Below are positions 19,289-29,500 of a stretch of DNA of 64,000 bases, one piece after another. Below the pieces are notes generated by a model. That model worked only from the letters and a program-made list of their open reading frames with translations, had not been told where the DNA came from and searched no databases. The translations under genes were made by a program, and so were the position numbers. How positions within the stretch are numbered: the stretch's first letter is position 1; each line of letters begins with the position of its first letter. This stretch comes from a virus, in IMG/VR virus record IMGVR_UViG_3300032236_001304, positions 24,443-88,442 of that record, one strand, 5' to 3'.

Positions 19289-20341
19289 ATGTTAAAACAC
19301 ATTCAAAAATCCGATATTAATTTACGACCATTTAAGGTTTATAAATCGTTTGGTGCAAATGAAACGGATTATCCAGTAGCAATTGCAGAAGAATCTAGTG
19401 ATTTAGGATATACTGATGATACTATTTTAGAAAGAAAGACATTATATCATAGAATAAAAACTATGTATTATAATGGTGATAATGCATTAAATCCATTTTT
19501 ATCATACGGAACATTTAAACCAACTTATAGTAATTTAGAATCTGCAAAACAACGTTCTTTAAAAGATAGAGCATTGGTTTTAAAAATTCCACAAATTAAA
19601 TTTGGTGAAGAAATAAAACCAGGTTCGATTAATTTATTAAATAATGATTTAAATGAAATAATATATGATGATTCATATGGTAATTTAAGTTCAAATTATA
19701 ATTCATATGAATTATTAAAGTTTGATATAGAAAATGCAGATTTTTGGTTTTACGATGCTGATTCACAGATTGTTAAAACTAAAATAATATATTGTGATGT
19801 TGAAGTGGGAGAATTATTAATAGCAACTTTAAATTCTATACAAGAAACTGTTTTTATATTATTAAGAGTAGATGTAGAACTTGCAAAAATTTCATTTTTA
19901 GGAACATTTAAACATACTGATTTAAATTTATCTATTATTGGAAATGTTATTTATTCACATGGTGTTATTATATTAACAAGAGACACCGGTATAAATGAAG
20001 CAAGAGAAAATTCATTACAACAATATACGTTAGAATATAAATCTACGAATACTATTTATGAAAATGAAATATTATTAGTAGTAGGTGAGGATGAATTTAA
20101 TGTATCTACAAATAAAAGTTCACAAATAGAAATAGATGGTTCAATGTTCCAATCTCCATTATTTGCAGAATATGAGTATAGTTCATCCGTAGATCCAATT
20201 GGTTCTTATTTAGCACCTTATATAACCACCATTGGTTTATATGATGAGAATATGGATATGGTAGCAATTGCTAAGTTGGCAACACCTGTAAAATCGACAC
20301 CAGACCTACCTGTAAATTTCTTAGTAAGATTTGATACTTAA
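19289..20341 (+). CDS. Tail structural protein, paralog end-module of upstream gene
   Basis: A 350-residue protein whose last ~40 residues repeat the end module of the preceding gene (YITTIGLYDENMDMVAIAK then PVNFLVRFDT). The N-terminal part has IHKSDINLRPFKVYKSF-type sequence, and an internal DRALVLKIPQIKFGEEIKPGS (about residues 92-112, two adjoining pieces) fits a beta-rich virion protein. The body is otherwise unrelated in length and composition to the upstream paralog. It opens a new transcription unit, being preceded by a terminator and an ATATTTATA motif, and is followed after 3 nt by a glycosyltransferase-like gene. Confidence 0.6.
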   Translation: MLKHIQKSDINLRPFKVYKSFGANETDYPVAIAEESSDLGYTDDTILERKTLYHRIKTMYYNGDNALNPFLSYGTFKPTYSNLESAKQRSLKDRALVLKIPQIKFGEEIKPGSINLLNNDLNEIIYDDSYGNLSSNYNSYELLKFDIENADFWFYDADSQIVKTKIIYCDVEVGELLIATLNSIQETVFILLRVDVELAKISFLGTFKHTDLNLSIIGNVIYSHGVIILTRDTGINEARENSLQQYTLEYKSTNTIYENEILLVVGEDEFNVSTNKSSQIEIDGSMFQSPLFAEYEYSSSVDPIGSYLAPYITTIGLYDENMDMVAIAKLATPVKSTPDLPVNFLVRFDT

Positions 20342-20344
20342 TAT

Positions 20345-21046
20345 ATGATTAAAATTTATTATCATGTTTTTGCAAAAAATGGTGTTATTGATATTTTAAA
20401 TGAACACTTTGAATTAATTGAAAAATATTTTAATTTTGAATACGAATTAAACATTGGAATTTGTTACGATACTGAAAATAATTTACCAGAAGTTACTGAG
20501 TATTTAAATAATAAAAAATGTATAATAAGAAATACAGCGTCTGCAAAGGATTTGACTTCTGAATGGGTTACTTTAAATTTAATAGAGGGTGATAAACCTA
20601 CATTTGCAGATGATGATATTATTTTATATTTACATACAAAAGGAATTACAAGAATTAATGATGACTTGTATGATAATGTTTGTTCTTGGAGACAAATGTT
20701 AAATTATTTTTTATTAGAAAGGATTAATGATATATTAGTAATTTTTAATAATACAGATTATAATATGTATTGTATTAGTAAACATAGTTATAATTCCGAA
20801 TTAGAACCTGAACATTTTCATATGAATGGTAATTTTTGTGCATTAAAAGGTAAATATGTTAAAACCATAGATACCACATTAGGTAACAGATCTGCAAAAA
20901 ATGATGTTGAAAATAGATTTTGGCAAATGGGGTTGGATAGAAATCTATATGAAGCATATCCATTAAGAGGTAATATTGATTTTTATCATAGTTACTTTAA
21001 AAGAAAAGATTATGAAATAAAAGGAAAAACTATTATATTTATATAA
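20345..21046 (+). CDS. Glycosyltransferase-like protein (YLHTKG type)
   Basis: A 233-residue protein resembling small capsule/rhamnan-type glycosyltransferases. The key stretch is DDDIILYLHTKGITR (about residues 92-106), followed by SWRQMLNYFLLERIN and a later HMNGNFCALKGKYVK (about residues 159-173). The order 'LHTKG - WR.ml.yfl.e - GNF' is the one I associate with this family. It is encoded 3 nt downstream of a tail protein, not in the large sugar cluster, which suggests it may act on a virion component. The donor and acceptor cannot be read. Confidence 0.6.
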   Translation: MIKIYYHVFAKNGVIDILNEHFELIEKYFNFEYELNIGICYDTENNLPEVTEYLNNKKCIIRNTASAKDLTSEWVTLNLIEGDKPTFADDDIILYLHTKGITRINDDLYDNVCSWRQMLNYFLLERINDILVIFNNTDYNMYCISKHSYNSELEPEHFHMNGNFCALKGKYVKTIDTTLGNRSAKNDVENRFWQMGLDRNLYEAYPLRGNIDFYHSYFKRKDYEIKGKTIIFI

Positions 21047-21057
21047 AACAAAACACA

Positions 21058-21270
21058 ATGGCAATTATAGACACATACAATAAAAGTGGAATAGCAGCAA
21101 AAATTGATAATAATGCTAAAACAGCAGGATTTAAGGCTAACGAACAACAAGGTGATCCTTCACAATTTGATTTAAGTGCAACTACTTTAGATAAAAAAGA
21201 TTTAAACGGAAATGCAACCGCTCCTTATACTCCTAAGAAGACGTATGAAGATGTTACTCCTAGAAAATAA
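21058..21270 (+). CDS. Small hypothetical protein
   Basis: A 70-residue hydrophilic protein with no recognised domain: helical N-terminus (IIDTYNKSGIAAKIDNNAK) and a polar, Pro/Thr-rich end (TAPYTPKKTYEDVTPRK). It is preceded by an A-rich leader (AAAACAAAACACA) and separated from endonuclease I by 2 nt, which suggests co-expression with it. No function is proposed. Confidence 0.6.
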   Translation: MAIIDTYNKSGIAAKIDNNAKTAGFKANEQQGDPSQFDLSATTLDKKDLNGNATAPYTPKKTYEDVTPRK

Positions 21271-21272
21271 TA

Positions 21273-21677
21273 ATGGCAAAAAAAGTTACAAAAAAAGGTT
21301 GGGTAGCAAAAAAGAATGGTTTTAAAAGTGGTTTAGAAGATACCGTTTCCCAACAAATAGAAAGTAAAGGAATTAAAGTAGAATATGAAACAGAGGAAGT
21401 TAAATATATCATCCCTGCTTCACCTCACACTTATCATCCTGATTTTAAGTTACCTAATGGTATCAGGGTAGAAACGAAAGGTAGATTTGTATTAGCTGAT
21501 AGAAAGAAACATATATTAGTTAAAGAACAAAATCCTCAATTAGATATTCGTTTCGTATTTACCAATTCAAAGAACAAAATCAACAAAAAATCCAAAACTA
21601 CCTATGCAGATTGGTGTGAAAAGAATGGATTTAAGTATGCCGATAAGGTAATACCAGACGAATGGTTTACCGAATAA
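21273..21677 (+). CDS. T7-type endonuclease I (Holliday junction resolvase)
   Basis: A 134-residue junction-resolving nuclease of the phage T7 gene 3 family, which cuts branched DNA before packaging. The catalytic core is visible: SGLEDTVSQQIESKGI with the active-site Glu (about residue 22), then YHPDFKLPNGIRVETKGRF (about residues 54-72) supplying the Asp and the E-x-K pair, then DRKKHILVKEQNPQLDIRFVF. The end YADWCEKNGFKYADKVIP also matches the T7 protein. Length is near the T7 enzyme (149). T4 itself uses the unrelated gp49, so this is a functional replacement. The call is firm. Confidence 0.92.
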   Translation: MAKKVTKKGWVAKKNGFKSGLEDTVSQQIESKGIKVEYETEEVKYIIPASPHTYHPDFKLPNGIRVETKGRFVLADRKKHILVKEQNPQLDIRFVFTNSKNKINKKSKTTYADWCEKNGFKYADKVIPDEWFTE

Positions 21678-21709
21678 TTTGGTAAATTCAACTATTTTCC
21701 GTATATTTG
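21678..21709 (+). promoter_or_regulatory. Bacteroidetes-type promoter (TTTG-N20-TATATTTG)
   Basis: TTTG at 21678-21681 and TATATTTG at 21702-21709, separated by 20 nt, match the Bacteroidetes -33/-7 consensus TTTG / TAnnTTTG. The ATG of the primase gene is only 4 nt after the -7 element, so the transcript would be leaderless or nearly so. Confidence 0.55.
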
Positions 21710-21713
21710 ATAT

Positions 21714-22715
21714 ATGGAGATAATACAACTATTTGATAAATACATTGGACCAAGCAAAGCTCTTAAGAAAAATGAGCATGCATATCATTGTCCTTTCTGT
21801 CATCATCACAAACCAAAACTACAAATAAACGATAAAACCCATAAGTTCCATTGTTGGACTTGTAATGCGGGTGGTAATCTTATGTATTTGGGTAAAAAAA
21901 TTGGAATGGGTGAATTAGACCTAACTGATTTATATGCTAGATGTGGAATGAGTGAAGAGGTTAGACAGAAATTAAAAGAAGATTGGGGTGGTTCTATTAA
22001 AGAATTATTAGATAAAATTACAGCAGAACAAGAAGAAGAACAAGCTGAAAACACATCACAATTATTTTTACCACCTGAATTTAAATCAGCATTAGAACTA
22101 AAAATAGATAAGAAAAATCCAATTGAAGGACATGCAATAAAATATCTTAAAGAAAGAGGTATAACTAAAAAACATATCATTAGATATAACATTGGATTTT
22201 GTCAAAAAGGATTATATGCAGGTAGAGTTATTATTCCATCATATGATAGTAGAAATCAATTAAATTATTTTATAGCAAGAAGTATATTTCCTGATGAGAA
22301 ACAAAAATACAAAAATCCTCCTGTTTCTAAAGATGTTATAGTATTTTCTAATCAAATTGACTGGAAACAACCTATCACTTTATGTGAGGGAGTATTTGAT
22401 GCAATTGCTTTGAAAAGAAATGCTATTCCATTATTAGGTAAATTTGTTCAAAAAACCTTAATGGGTGCTATTAAAAATACTAACCCAGATGTGTATATTT
22501 GTTTAGATTCGGATGCACAAGAAGATGCAATGGTATTATATAACAAAATAAAACCATATGTAAAGTCGGTGAAAAACATTAAGTTAGATGGTAAGGATGC
22601 GGGTGAAAATAGTTTCCAAAATATTTTGAAATATCAGAAAAATTCCGTAACTTTAAGTTGGGAAAGCGTATTAAGAGAAAAACTATATAATATAAGTTCT
22701 TCTATATTAAAATAA
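21714..22715 (+). CDS. DNA primase (CHC2 zinc finger + Toprim)
   Basis: A 333-residue primase that lays RNA primers for lagging-strand synthesis. The zinc ribbon is CPFCHHHKP...FHCWTCNAGG, with Cys at about 26, 29, 47 and 50. The Toprim domain has ITLCEGVFDAIAL (about residues 221-233, catalytic Glu) and VYICLDSDAQEDA (about 258-270, the D-x-D). There is no helicase domain, so a separate helicase would be needed, as with T4 gp61/gp41. Start ATG 21714 is favoured because the next in-frame Met falls after the zinc ribbon. The next gene is the Mre11-Rad50 fusion, 7 nt downstream. Confidence 0.9.
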   Translation: MEIIQLFDKYIGPSKALKKNEHAYHCPFCHHHKPKLQINDKTHKFHCWTCNAGGNLMYLGKKIGMGELDLTDLYARCGMSEEVRQKLKEDWGGSIKELLDKITAEQEEEQAENTSQLFLPPEFKSALELKIDKKNPIEGHAIKYLKERGITKKHIIRYNIGFCQKGLYAGRVIIPSYDSRNQLNYFIARSIFPDEKQKYKNPPVSKDVIVFSNQIDWKQPITLCEGVFDAIALKRNAIPLLGKFVQKTLMGAIKNTNPDVYICLDSDAQEDAMVLYNKIKPYVKSVKNIKLDGKDAGENSFQNILKYQKNSVTLSWESVLREKLYNISSSILK

Positions 22716-22722
22716 ACAATAA

Positions 22723-25700
22723 ATGAATAAATTAAAAAGAATTTATCACATTGCAGACATTCACATTAGAAATCTAAAAAGACACCAGGAATATAGAGAG
22801 GTATTTGATAGATTATTTAATGACATAAAAAACAGGGGAACTGAAGATTCCCTTATTTATTTAGCGGGGGATTTGGCTCACGCAAAATTAGAAATGTCAC
22901 CGGAGCTTCTTAACGAAATAAATTATTTTCTTAAGAAATGTTGTGAATTATGTCCTACCATATTAATCGCTGGTAATCATGATTGTAATTTGAATAATGC
23001 TGGTAGATTAGATGTATTGAGTCCAATTGTAGAAGCATTAGATTTACCTAATTTAACTTATTTAAGAAATACTCAAAGTTATACCTATGGGGGTGTAAGA
23101 TTTGATACTTTCTCTATTTTTGATGAGAAAGAAAATTGGGTATTTGAACCATTAACATCTGATACTAAAAATATTGCATTGTTTCATGGACCTGTATTAG
23201 ATGCAACTACTGATGTTGGTTATACAATTTCATCTCGTCATTTTACATCAGAAATGTTTGATGGATATGATTTAGCCCTATTAGGTGATATCCATAAAAG
23301 ACAAACTATGATTTCACCTAAAGGTTGTAAAGTAGTTTATCCAGGTTCTTTGATTCAACAAAATCATGGTGAAGCATTAGATAAACATGGTTATGCTATT
23401 TGGAATATGGATGATTTATCAGTTGAATATGTAGATGTTCAAAATGATTATGGTTATTATACTTTACATGTTGAGAATGGTATAGTACCTGATGTAACTG
23501 ATATGCCTCAGAAACCTCGTCTTAGAGTGTTTGTATCTAAAACCGATGCAGCAGATATTAAGAGAGTTACTACTGAAATTAAAAAGAAATATAAAGTAGA
23601 TGAGTTTACTATTACTCGTACCGACACTTTAGCTCGTTTAAGGACGGGTAATAAGGATGGTAAGTTGAATGTAGGTAATGTGAACGATCCTCAATACCAA
23701 GCTGGTCTTATTAAAGATTACTTAGGTAGAAACTATATGTTGGATGATGAAACATTGGGTAAGATTGAGGACTTGAACAATAAACTAAACAAAAGATTAA
23801 ATGATGATGATTTAGTTAAGAACATAGCTTGGAAACCAATTCGTTTTGAGTTTGATAATATGTTCAGTTATGGAGAAGATAATATCGTTAACTTTGAAAA
23901 TATGAAAGGGTTAATGGGTGTGTTCGCTCCAAACGCAAGTGGTAAATCTTCTTTGTTTGATGCATTATCATTTTGTATATTTGATAAGAGTAGTAGAGCT
24001 TTCAAAGCAGCTAACATTCTAAACAATCGTAAAACATCATTTAATTGTAAGTTAGAGTTCGATATCAATGATGAAAGATTTTTTATTGAAAGAACCGCTA
24101 AAACAAGTAAGAAAGGTGATTCAGTTAAATGTGATGTAAACTTTTGGAAAATAGAAGGTGATGAAATTGTAAACCTAAATGGTGATGAACGTAGAGGAAC
24201 TGATAAAGTAATTGAATCTTATTTAGGTAAATATGAAGATTTTGTTTTAACTGCATTATCTTTACAAGGAAACAATTCTCTATTCATTGATAAATCTCAA
24301 TCAGAAAGAAAGGATTTATTAGCTCAATTTATGGGTATTAATGTCTTTGATAAGTTATATGACTTAGCAAGTGAAGATATTAAAGAAGTTCAGGTTTTAT
24401 TAAGAAATTTTAAGAGAACAGATTTTACATCAGAGTTGGCAACAGCAGAAAGTAAATTAGAATTATTAAAAGATGATTACGAAGAATTTGAAATTGAGAA
24501 AGAACGTTATGAAGATAGACAAGATGAATTAAATGAACAAATAACTAATTTATCAGCTCAATTAGTTCCTATGGATGGTAATTTAGATATTAATGATTTG
24601 AATACCAAAAAACAACAATTACAAAATAGTTTAGAGGAATTAAAAGAATTAAGTATTACCAAAGCTACAACTCTTAGTGATATTGTTGCTAAGGTAGTAG
24701 AACTAAAAAAATTATTAGCTGAAAAAGAAAATCCTAATGGTGTTAATATAGAAGTTGTATATTCTAATTATCAAAAAGAACAAAAAGCATTAGTTGAAGC
24801 AACTAAAGTATATGATAATGCAAAATTACATTTAAGTTTAGCAAAAGAAAAGATTAAACATTTGGATAATCATGAATATGACCCTAATTGTAAATTTTGT
24901 TGTGATAATACTTTTGTAAAAGATGCAATGAATGCAAAAAACACATTACCTCAAATACAAGAGATAGTAAATCAAGCTATAATAGATTGTACTGGTATTC
25001 AACAAACATTGGATACTATGGAAGGTATAGAGGAACAATACAAAGAAGTAACGGAATTAAAAGCTAAAATACACAAAGGAGTACAAGCACATACAAATAA
25101 AACTTTAGAATTTAGTGGTATGGTTACTCAAAAAGAGTTATACGAAGCACAATTAACAGCAGTTGATTTAGATATTGAAAGATACTATGCCAACGAAGCA
25201 AACATTCAAAACAATGATTCTTTAGAGGAACAAATTGATATTAAGAAACAAGAATTAGCTGGAGTTAGTAAAGACCTAAGAGAGATAGCAACTAGATTAT
25301 TAGAGTTAAATGGGCAGATAGTTCAAACACAATCTTACATTACATCAGTTACCGATAAGATGGCTGAAGCAAAAGATTTAGAAGAAAAGTTCCAAATCTA
25401 CGAATACTATTTAGATGCAGTTAAAAGAGATGGTGTTTCATATGAATTGATTGCAAAGGCTCTACCAGTGATAGAAGGTGAGGTAAATAACATCTTACAA
25501 CAAATTGTAGAGTTCGGTATCGTTTTTGATATGAGTGGTAAGAATGTGAACGCTAGGATTGTTTATGAGGATCAGCATTGGCCATTAGAAATGTGTAGTG
25601 GTATGGAAAAGTTCGTTAGTGGATTGGCAATTAGAGTTGCACTTATTAATGTATGTAACTTACCTCGTCCAAACTTTTTAGTAATTGATGAAGGATTTGG

Positions 25701-25869
25701 AACATTAGATAGTGATAACTTACAATCTATCTTTATGATGTTTGATTATCTTAAAACACAATTTGATTTCATTAATATCATTTCTCACTTGGATGCAATG
25801 CGAGATGTAGTAGATACATTAGTTGAAATTAAAAAAATAGATGGGTTCTCACAAATACAATATAAATAA
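22723..25869 (+). CDS. gp47-gp46: Fused Mre11-Rad50 type recombination nuclease (T4 gp47 + gp46)
   Basis: One 1048-residue chain joins the two subunits that T4 makes as gp47 (nuclease) and gp46 (SMC ATPase), which process DNA ends for recombination-dependent replication. The N-terminal 350 residues are a calcineurin-type nuclease: HIADIHIRN (D12, H14), LAGDLAH (D50) and IAGNHDC (N85-H86). The Rad50 half starts near residue 370: Walker A APNASGKSS at about 402-410, a coiled coil, a zinc hook NCKFC at about 721-725, a returning coiled coil, and Walker B LVIDEGFGTLDSDN near 986. All motifs are intact and no frameshift is seen. It follows the primase by 7 nt. Confidence 0.93.
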   Translation: MNKLKRIYHIADIHIRNLKRHQEYREVFDRLFNDIKNRGTEDSLIYLAGDLAHAKLEMSPELLNEINYFLKKCCELCPTILIAGNHDCNLNNAGRLDVLSPIVEALDLPNLTYLRNTQSYTYGGVRFDTFSIFDEKENWVFEPLTSDTKNIALFHGPVLDATTDVGYTISSRHFTSEMFDGYDLALLGDIHKRQTMISPKGCKVVYPGSLIQQNHGEALDKHGYAIWNMDDLSVEYVDVQNDYGYYTLHVENGIVPDVTDMPQKPRLRVFVSKTDAADIKRVTTEIKKKYKVDEFTITRTDTLARLRTGNKDGKLNVGNVNDPQYQAGLIKDYLGRNYMLDDETLGKIEDLNNKLNKRLNDDDLVKNIAWKPIRFEFDNMFSYGEDNIVNFENMKGLMGVFAPNASGKSSLFDALSFCIFDKSSRAFKAANILNNRKTSFNCKLEFDINDERFFIERTAKTSKKGDSVKCDVNFWKIEGDEIVNLNGDERRGTDKVIESYLGKYEDFVLTALSLQGNNSLFIDKSQSERKDLLAQFMGINVFDKLYDLASEDIKEVQVLLRNFKRTDFTSELATAESKLELLKDDYEEFEIEKERYEDRQDELNEQITNLSAQLVPMDGNLDINDLNTKKQQLQNSLEELKELSITKATTLSDIVAKVVELKKLLAEKENPNGVNIEVVYSNYQKEQKALVEATKVYDNAKLHLSLAKEKIKHLDNHEYDPNCKFCCDNTFVKDAMNAKNTLPQIQEIVNQAIIDCTGIQQTLDTMEGIEEQYKEVTELKAKIHKGVQAHTNKTLEFSGMVTQKELYEAQLTAVDLDIERYYANEANIQNNDSLEEQIDIKKQELAGVSKDLREIATRLLELNGQIVQTQSYITSVTDKMAEAKDLEEKFQIYEYYLDAVKRDGVSYELIAKALPVIEGEVNNILQQIVEFGIVFDMSGKNVNARIVYEDQHWPLEMCSGMEKFVSGLAIRVALINVCNLPRPNFLVIDEGFGTLDSDNLQSIFMMFDYLKTQFDFINIISHLDAMRDVVDTLVEIKKIDGFSQIQYK

Positions 25870-25877
25870 TATTTATA
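25869..25877 (+). promoter_or_regulatory. Candidate late promoter motif ATATTTATA
   Basis: ATATTTATA overlaps the last base of the Mre11-Rad50 stop codon and ends 12 nt before the ATG at 25890. It would start transcription of the oxygenase gene independently of the replication genes. Confidence 0.45.
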
Positions 25878-25889
25878 TTAAATACTACT

Positions 25890-26549
25890 ATGTTTAATCA
25901 AAACTTATTTGATGAATTAAAAACCAAAGGGTTTTTAGAACTTAAATTAGAAAATTTATTTCCAGATAGATTTGCAAAATTTGTAGAAATTTCTACAAAA
26001 TTAAAAAAAACAAATTTTATTAATGCATGTCATACTGGGATAGATAATAATTGGTCACATAATGTACCATTTAATGAATTAGAAAAAATTAAAGAAAGAG
26101 GATTGAATAGTAATTCAATTTGGCAATTTTGGTTTTTTGATGGAAATTTAAATTTATACATTTCACATGAAGATATTATATTTTTAAAAAAATTAATTAC
26201 TGATATTCGTGATATTATTTATCCATTAGATGTTTTAAACGCCGATGGTAGAAACGATGGTAATATAGAATTAACACTATATAATAAAGGTTGTTTTGTA
26301 GGTCCACATGAGGATGGTAATGGTGGAGATAAATTATGTAATCTTTTAATTTATTTAAATGAAGATTATGAAGAAGGATTTGGTGGAGAAATTGTAATAA
26401 ATGATAATATAATAAAACCATTATTAGGAAATATAGTAGTATTAGATTTCTTATATGTAAATCCAACACATTCTGTTAACACAATAGTAAAAGATGGGTT
26501 TAATAGATTTGCATTAATCACACCATTCTTTAAAAATGAATATTTATAA
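25890..26549 (+). CDS. 2OG-Fe(II) dioxygenase
   Basis: A 219-residue 2-oxoglutarate/iron(II)-dependent oxygenase, a family that hydroxylates or otherwise oxidises protein side chains, nucleotides or small molecules. The iron triad is visible as VGPHEDG (H140, D142) and NPTHSVN (H194), and the 2OG-binding Arg as FNRFALI (R206). Length is typical for the prolyl-hydroxylase-like superfamily. It has its own ATATTTATA motif and directly precedes the 1329-residue tail fiber (18 nt gap), so modification of the fiber is an attractive but untested idea. Confidence 0.85.
   Translation: MFNQNLFDELKTKGFLELKLENLFPDRFAKFVEISTKLKKTNFINACHTGIDNNWSHNVPFNELEKIKERGLNSNSIWQFWFFDGNLNLYISHEDIIFLKKLITDIRDIIYPLDVLNADGRNDGNIELTLYNKGCFVGPHEDGNGGDKLCNLLIYLNEDYEEGFGGEIVINDNIIKPLLGNIVVLDFLYVNPTHSVNTIVKDGFNRFALITPFFKNEYL
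26540..26548 (+). promoter_or_regulatory. Candidate late promoter motif ATATTTATA
   Basis: ATATTTATA lies in the last codons of the oxygenase gene and ends 19 nt before the ATG of the tail fiber gene at 26568. Confidence 0.45.
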
Positions 26550-26567
26550 AAAAGAATATTCAATAAA

Positions 26568-29500
26568 ATGGCCGTTGATATAAAAGTTGCTCCGGATGAG
26601 AAATTAGAATTAGTACAAACATACGTTACAGATACTAATCCAAATTCAGATTACTTTGTTATAAGTGAACTACCTGATACATTTTCAGGTGGTAAAAATG
26701 CATTCTTAATAGCAGGTTCAGATAAATTATTAAGCAACACAGAAATAAAAATTCAAGTTAGAGATGCAGCAGGTAACGTTTGTTATATAGAGTTTTCAAA
26801 TGGTTTACCAACTGAGTATTATGAAGGAAATTCTAAAGTAGTAGCAGTATATGTATACCCTACTTTAACTGCATTTGGTCCAGCAACAATTACAATATTA
26901 GGTCAATTAAAAGATACGCCTCCTGAATGGAATGGGTTATATAGTGTAAAATGGCAAAGACAGGTTAATATAAATCCTGCATTAGCTAACACAACAAGAG
27001 TAAGATTATACAAAAGACCTGCGGTTTCAATTAAAGAATTATTACAACCACTTTATTCAATTGTAAGTGGAAGTAAAGTAGCATCATTAGTTACTCAATC
27101 ATTTGCATCAATTACGGTAAATCAATTAGAAACATTTGCTGGTGATGTAAAAAGAGTAAAGGTATATAGAACATCGGCGGGTGATATATCTGATTATGAA
27201 TTAATACAAGATATTTCAATAGAAGCTAAAAATCTTTTAACTACATATGCGTTGAGTGGTAGTGTAGTAGGAAATGCGGGTTTATTTGGTCCTGATAGTT
27301 TAAGTAAAGTTTGGAATACCGGTTCTTTATATGCAACATTAAATTCGACATATGTAACAGATGGGTTAGAATTAACAGGTAGTGGATATTTTAAATATAC
27401 ATCATCATTAAATTTATTAAGTTCAAATACATATGAATTAGAATTAGATACATTTTATACAGGTTCAACTGCTACAAATTTAGTAGCATATATTAGTGGT
27501 ACTCAAAATGGAGTAATTCCAATTACTACATTTAGTGGTTCAACTCCAACTAAAAACTTTGGAACAACTACAATACCATTTACAATTCCAAATGATGAAC
27601 CAACGGCAAGTTTATATCTTTCACAATCAAGTGGAATTAACCAATGGCATGTTGGAAACATATCATTAAACCTTTCACAAGATACAGCATTTTCACCAAA
27701 CGAAGTTAGTTTTATTACATCAATGCCGACAGTATTGGGTAACGAAACATTTAATTTTAAATTTGAATTATATGATGTAAACAATAATTATGTACCAGTT
27801 GCAGTGACAGCAAGTGCATTATTTAACGGTGGTAATAACAATATTGGTGGAACATTATTAATAGTTAGTTCATCAACATCAGCATCAAATGCATATACAT
27901 CAGCATCTATATTAGCATTATCACAATCGGTAAGTGGAACAATTGGTATAGTAACTGGTAGTGTATCATTTGTAAGTACATCGGTTTCATCATCATTATC
28001 ACAATCGTTTGGTGCAACTGCAGCAGCTAGTGCAAGTTTACAAAGTTCATCTTTATATATTAGTGCATCGGTTAGCGGCACTATTTCAAATGTTTCTCAA
28101 AGTGCAAGTTCATCATTATCATTAGTTTCTCAAAGTGTTAGTAAAAGTATTGCATCTATAAGTGCATCGGCTGCAAGTGCATCTAATTTTAACTATGCAT
28201 ATACAACGTATTTAGATGGAAATATTTTTACAGATTCAACCGGTAAATTAATTAAAACGCCGGCGACATCATCTACTCAAAATGGATTATATACAGGACA
28301 ACAATACTTAGGATTTTATAGTGGAAGTAGTTGGAAAACCTATATGGCTAACAATGGTAATTTCTATTTAACATCATCGGTAGCAGGTGGTGGTTTTATG
28401 GCATGGAATGCAGCTGCAGCAAATTTGGCAATAGCAGGAAATATAACAATATTAGGTGGAGATGCAGCAACAACTGCATCAGTAACTACTGCTGTAAATA
28501 ATGGTACTGCCTCATTAAGTCAATCATTAGCACCAAATATATTTACAGATTCAAATGGTAAAATTGTAAGACCTCCAACAAATCCTGCTTCAAATTATGG
28601 TTTATTTTTAGCGAGTGATCATTTAGGATTTTATAGTGCAAGTGCAACCGATGGTGGGACTTGGAAAACTTATATGGATAATAGCGGAAAATTTTATTTG
28701 ACAGGTTCTGCTTCAAACTATCTTAAATGGGATGGCAGTGTATTAACAATAGCTGGTGCAATTAATATTGTTGGTGGACAAGCAGCAACTGATATTGCAA
28801 ACGCAGCATCATCTGGTTCAAATGCATTATCATATGCAGTTGCAAATAATGCAACTGCATCTGCAGCAGCCGCATCACAAGCAGCAACTGCAGCATCAAC
28901 GGCAGCAAACTACGCACTTATAAATGCAAATACATCATCGATATCTGCAGCAGCTACAGCAGCTGGTTTTGCACTTATAAATGCAAATACTGCATCTATA
29001 TTTACAGACTCAACCGGAAAAATAAATAAAACACCTGCAACCGGTTCACAAACTGGATTATTTTTAGGTGATTCATATTTGGGTTATTACAATGGTAGTA
29101 ATTGGAAAACCTATATGCAAAATAATGGTAATTTTTATTTAAGTGGAACAAATGGATATTTAAGTTGGAATGCAGGAGCAGATACATTAGGAATTAAAGG
29201 TGATATTATTGCAACAAATATTACCGCAACAACAACGGGAAATATAGCGGGTTGGAATATAGATGGTAGTAGATTTTACAAATCAGTAACTAACGTTGGA
29301 TTACTTGAAATTAAATCTTCTGATAATACAATTTCAATGTATGATACTGCTAATAATTTAAAATTACAAATAAATCCGACTAATACTCAACCTACTATAA
29401 CAATACCAAGTAATACAACAACAATTGGTGCAGTTCAAGGAACATTCAAAATTCCACCTGGCGTATATACAAATAGTCAATATTATTCTGAAACAGTTGC

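Noticed and set aside
27880-28200. Ser/Ala-rich segment as a CRISPR-like or DNA repeat array
   Set aside because: It is in-frame low-complexity protein coding sequence with irregular spacing, no conserved direct repeats and no cas genes nearby.
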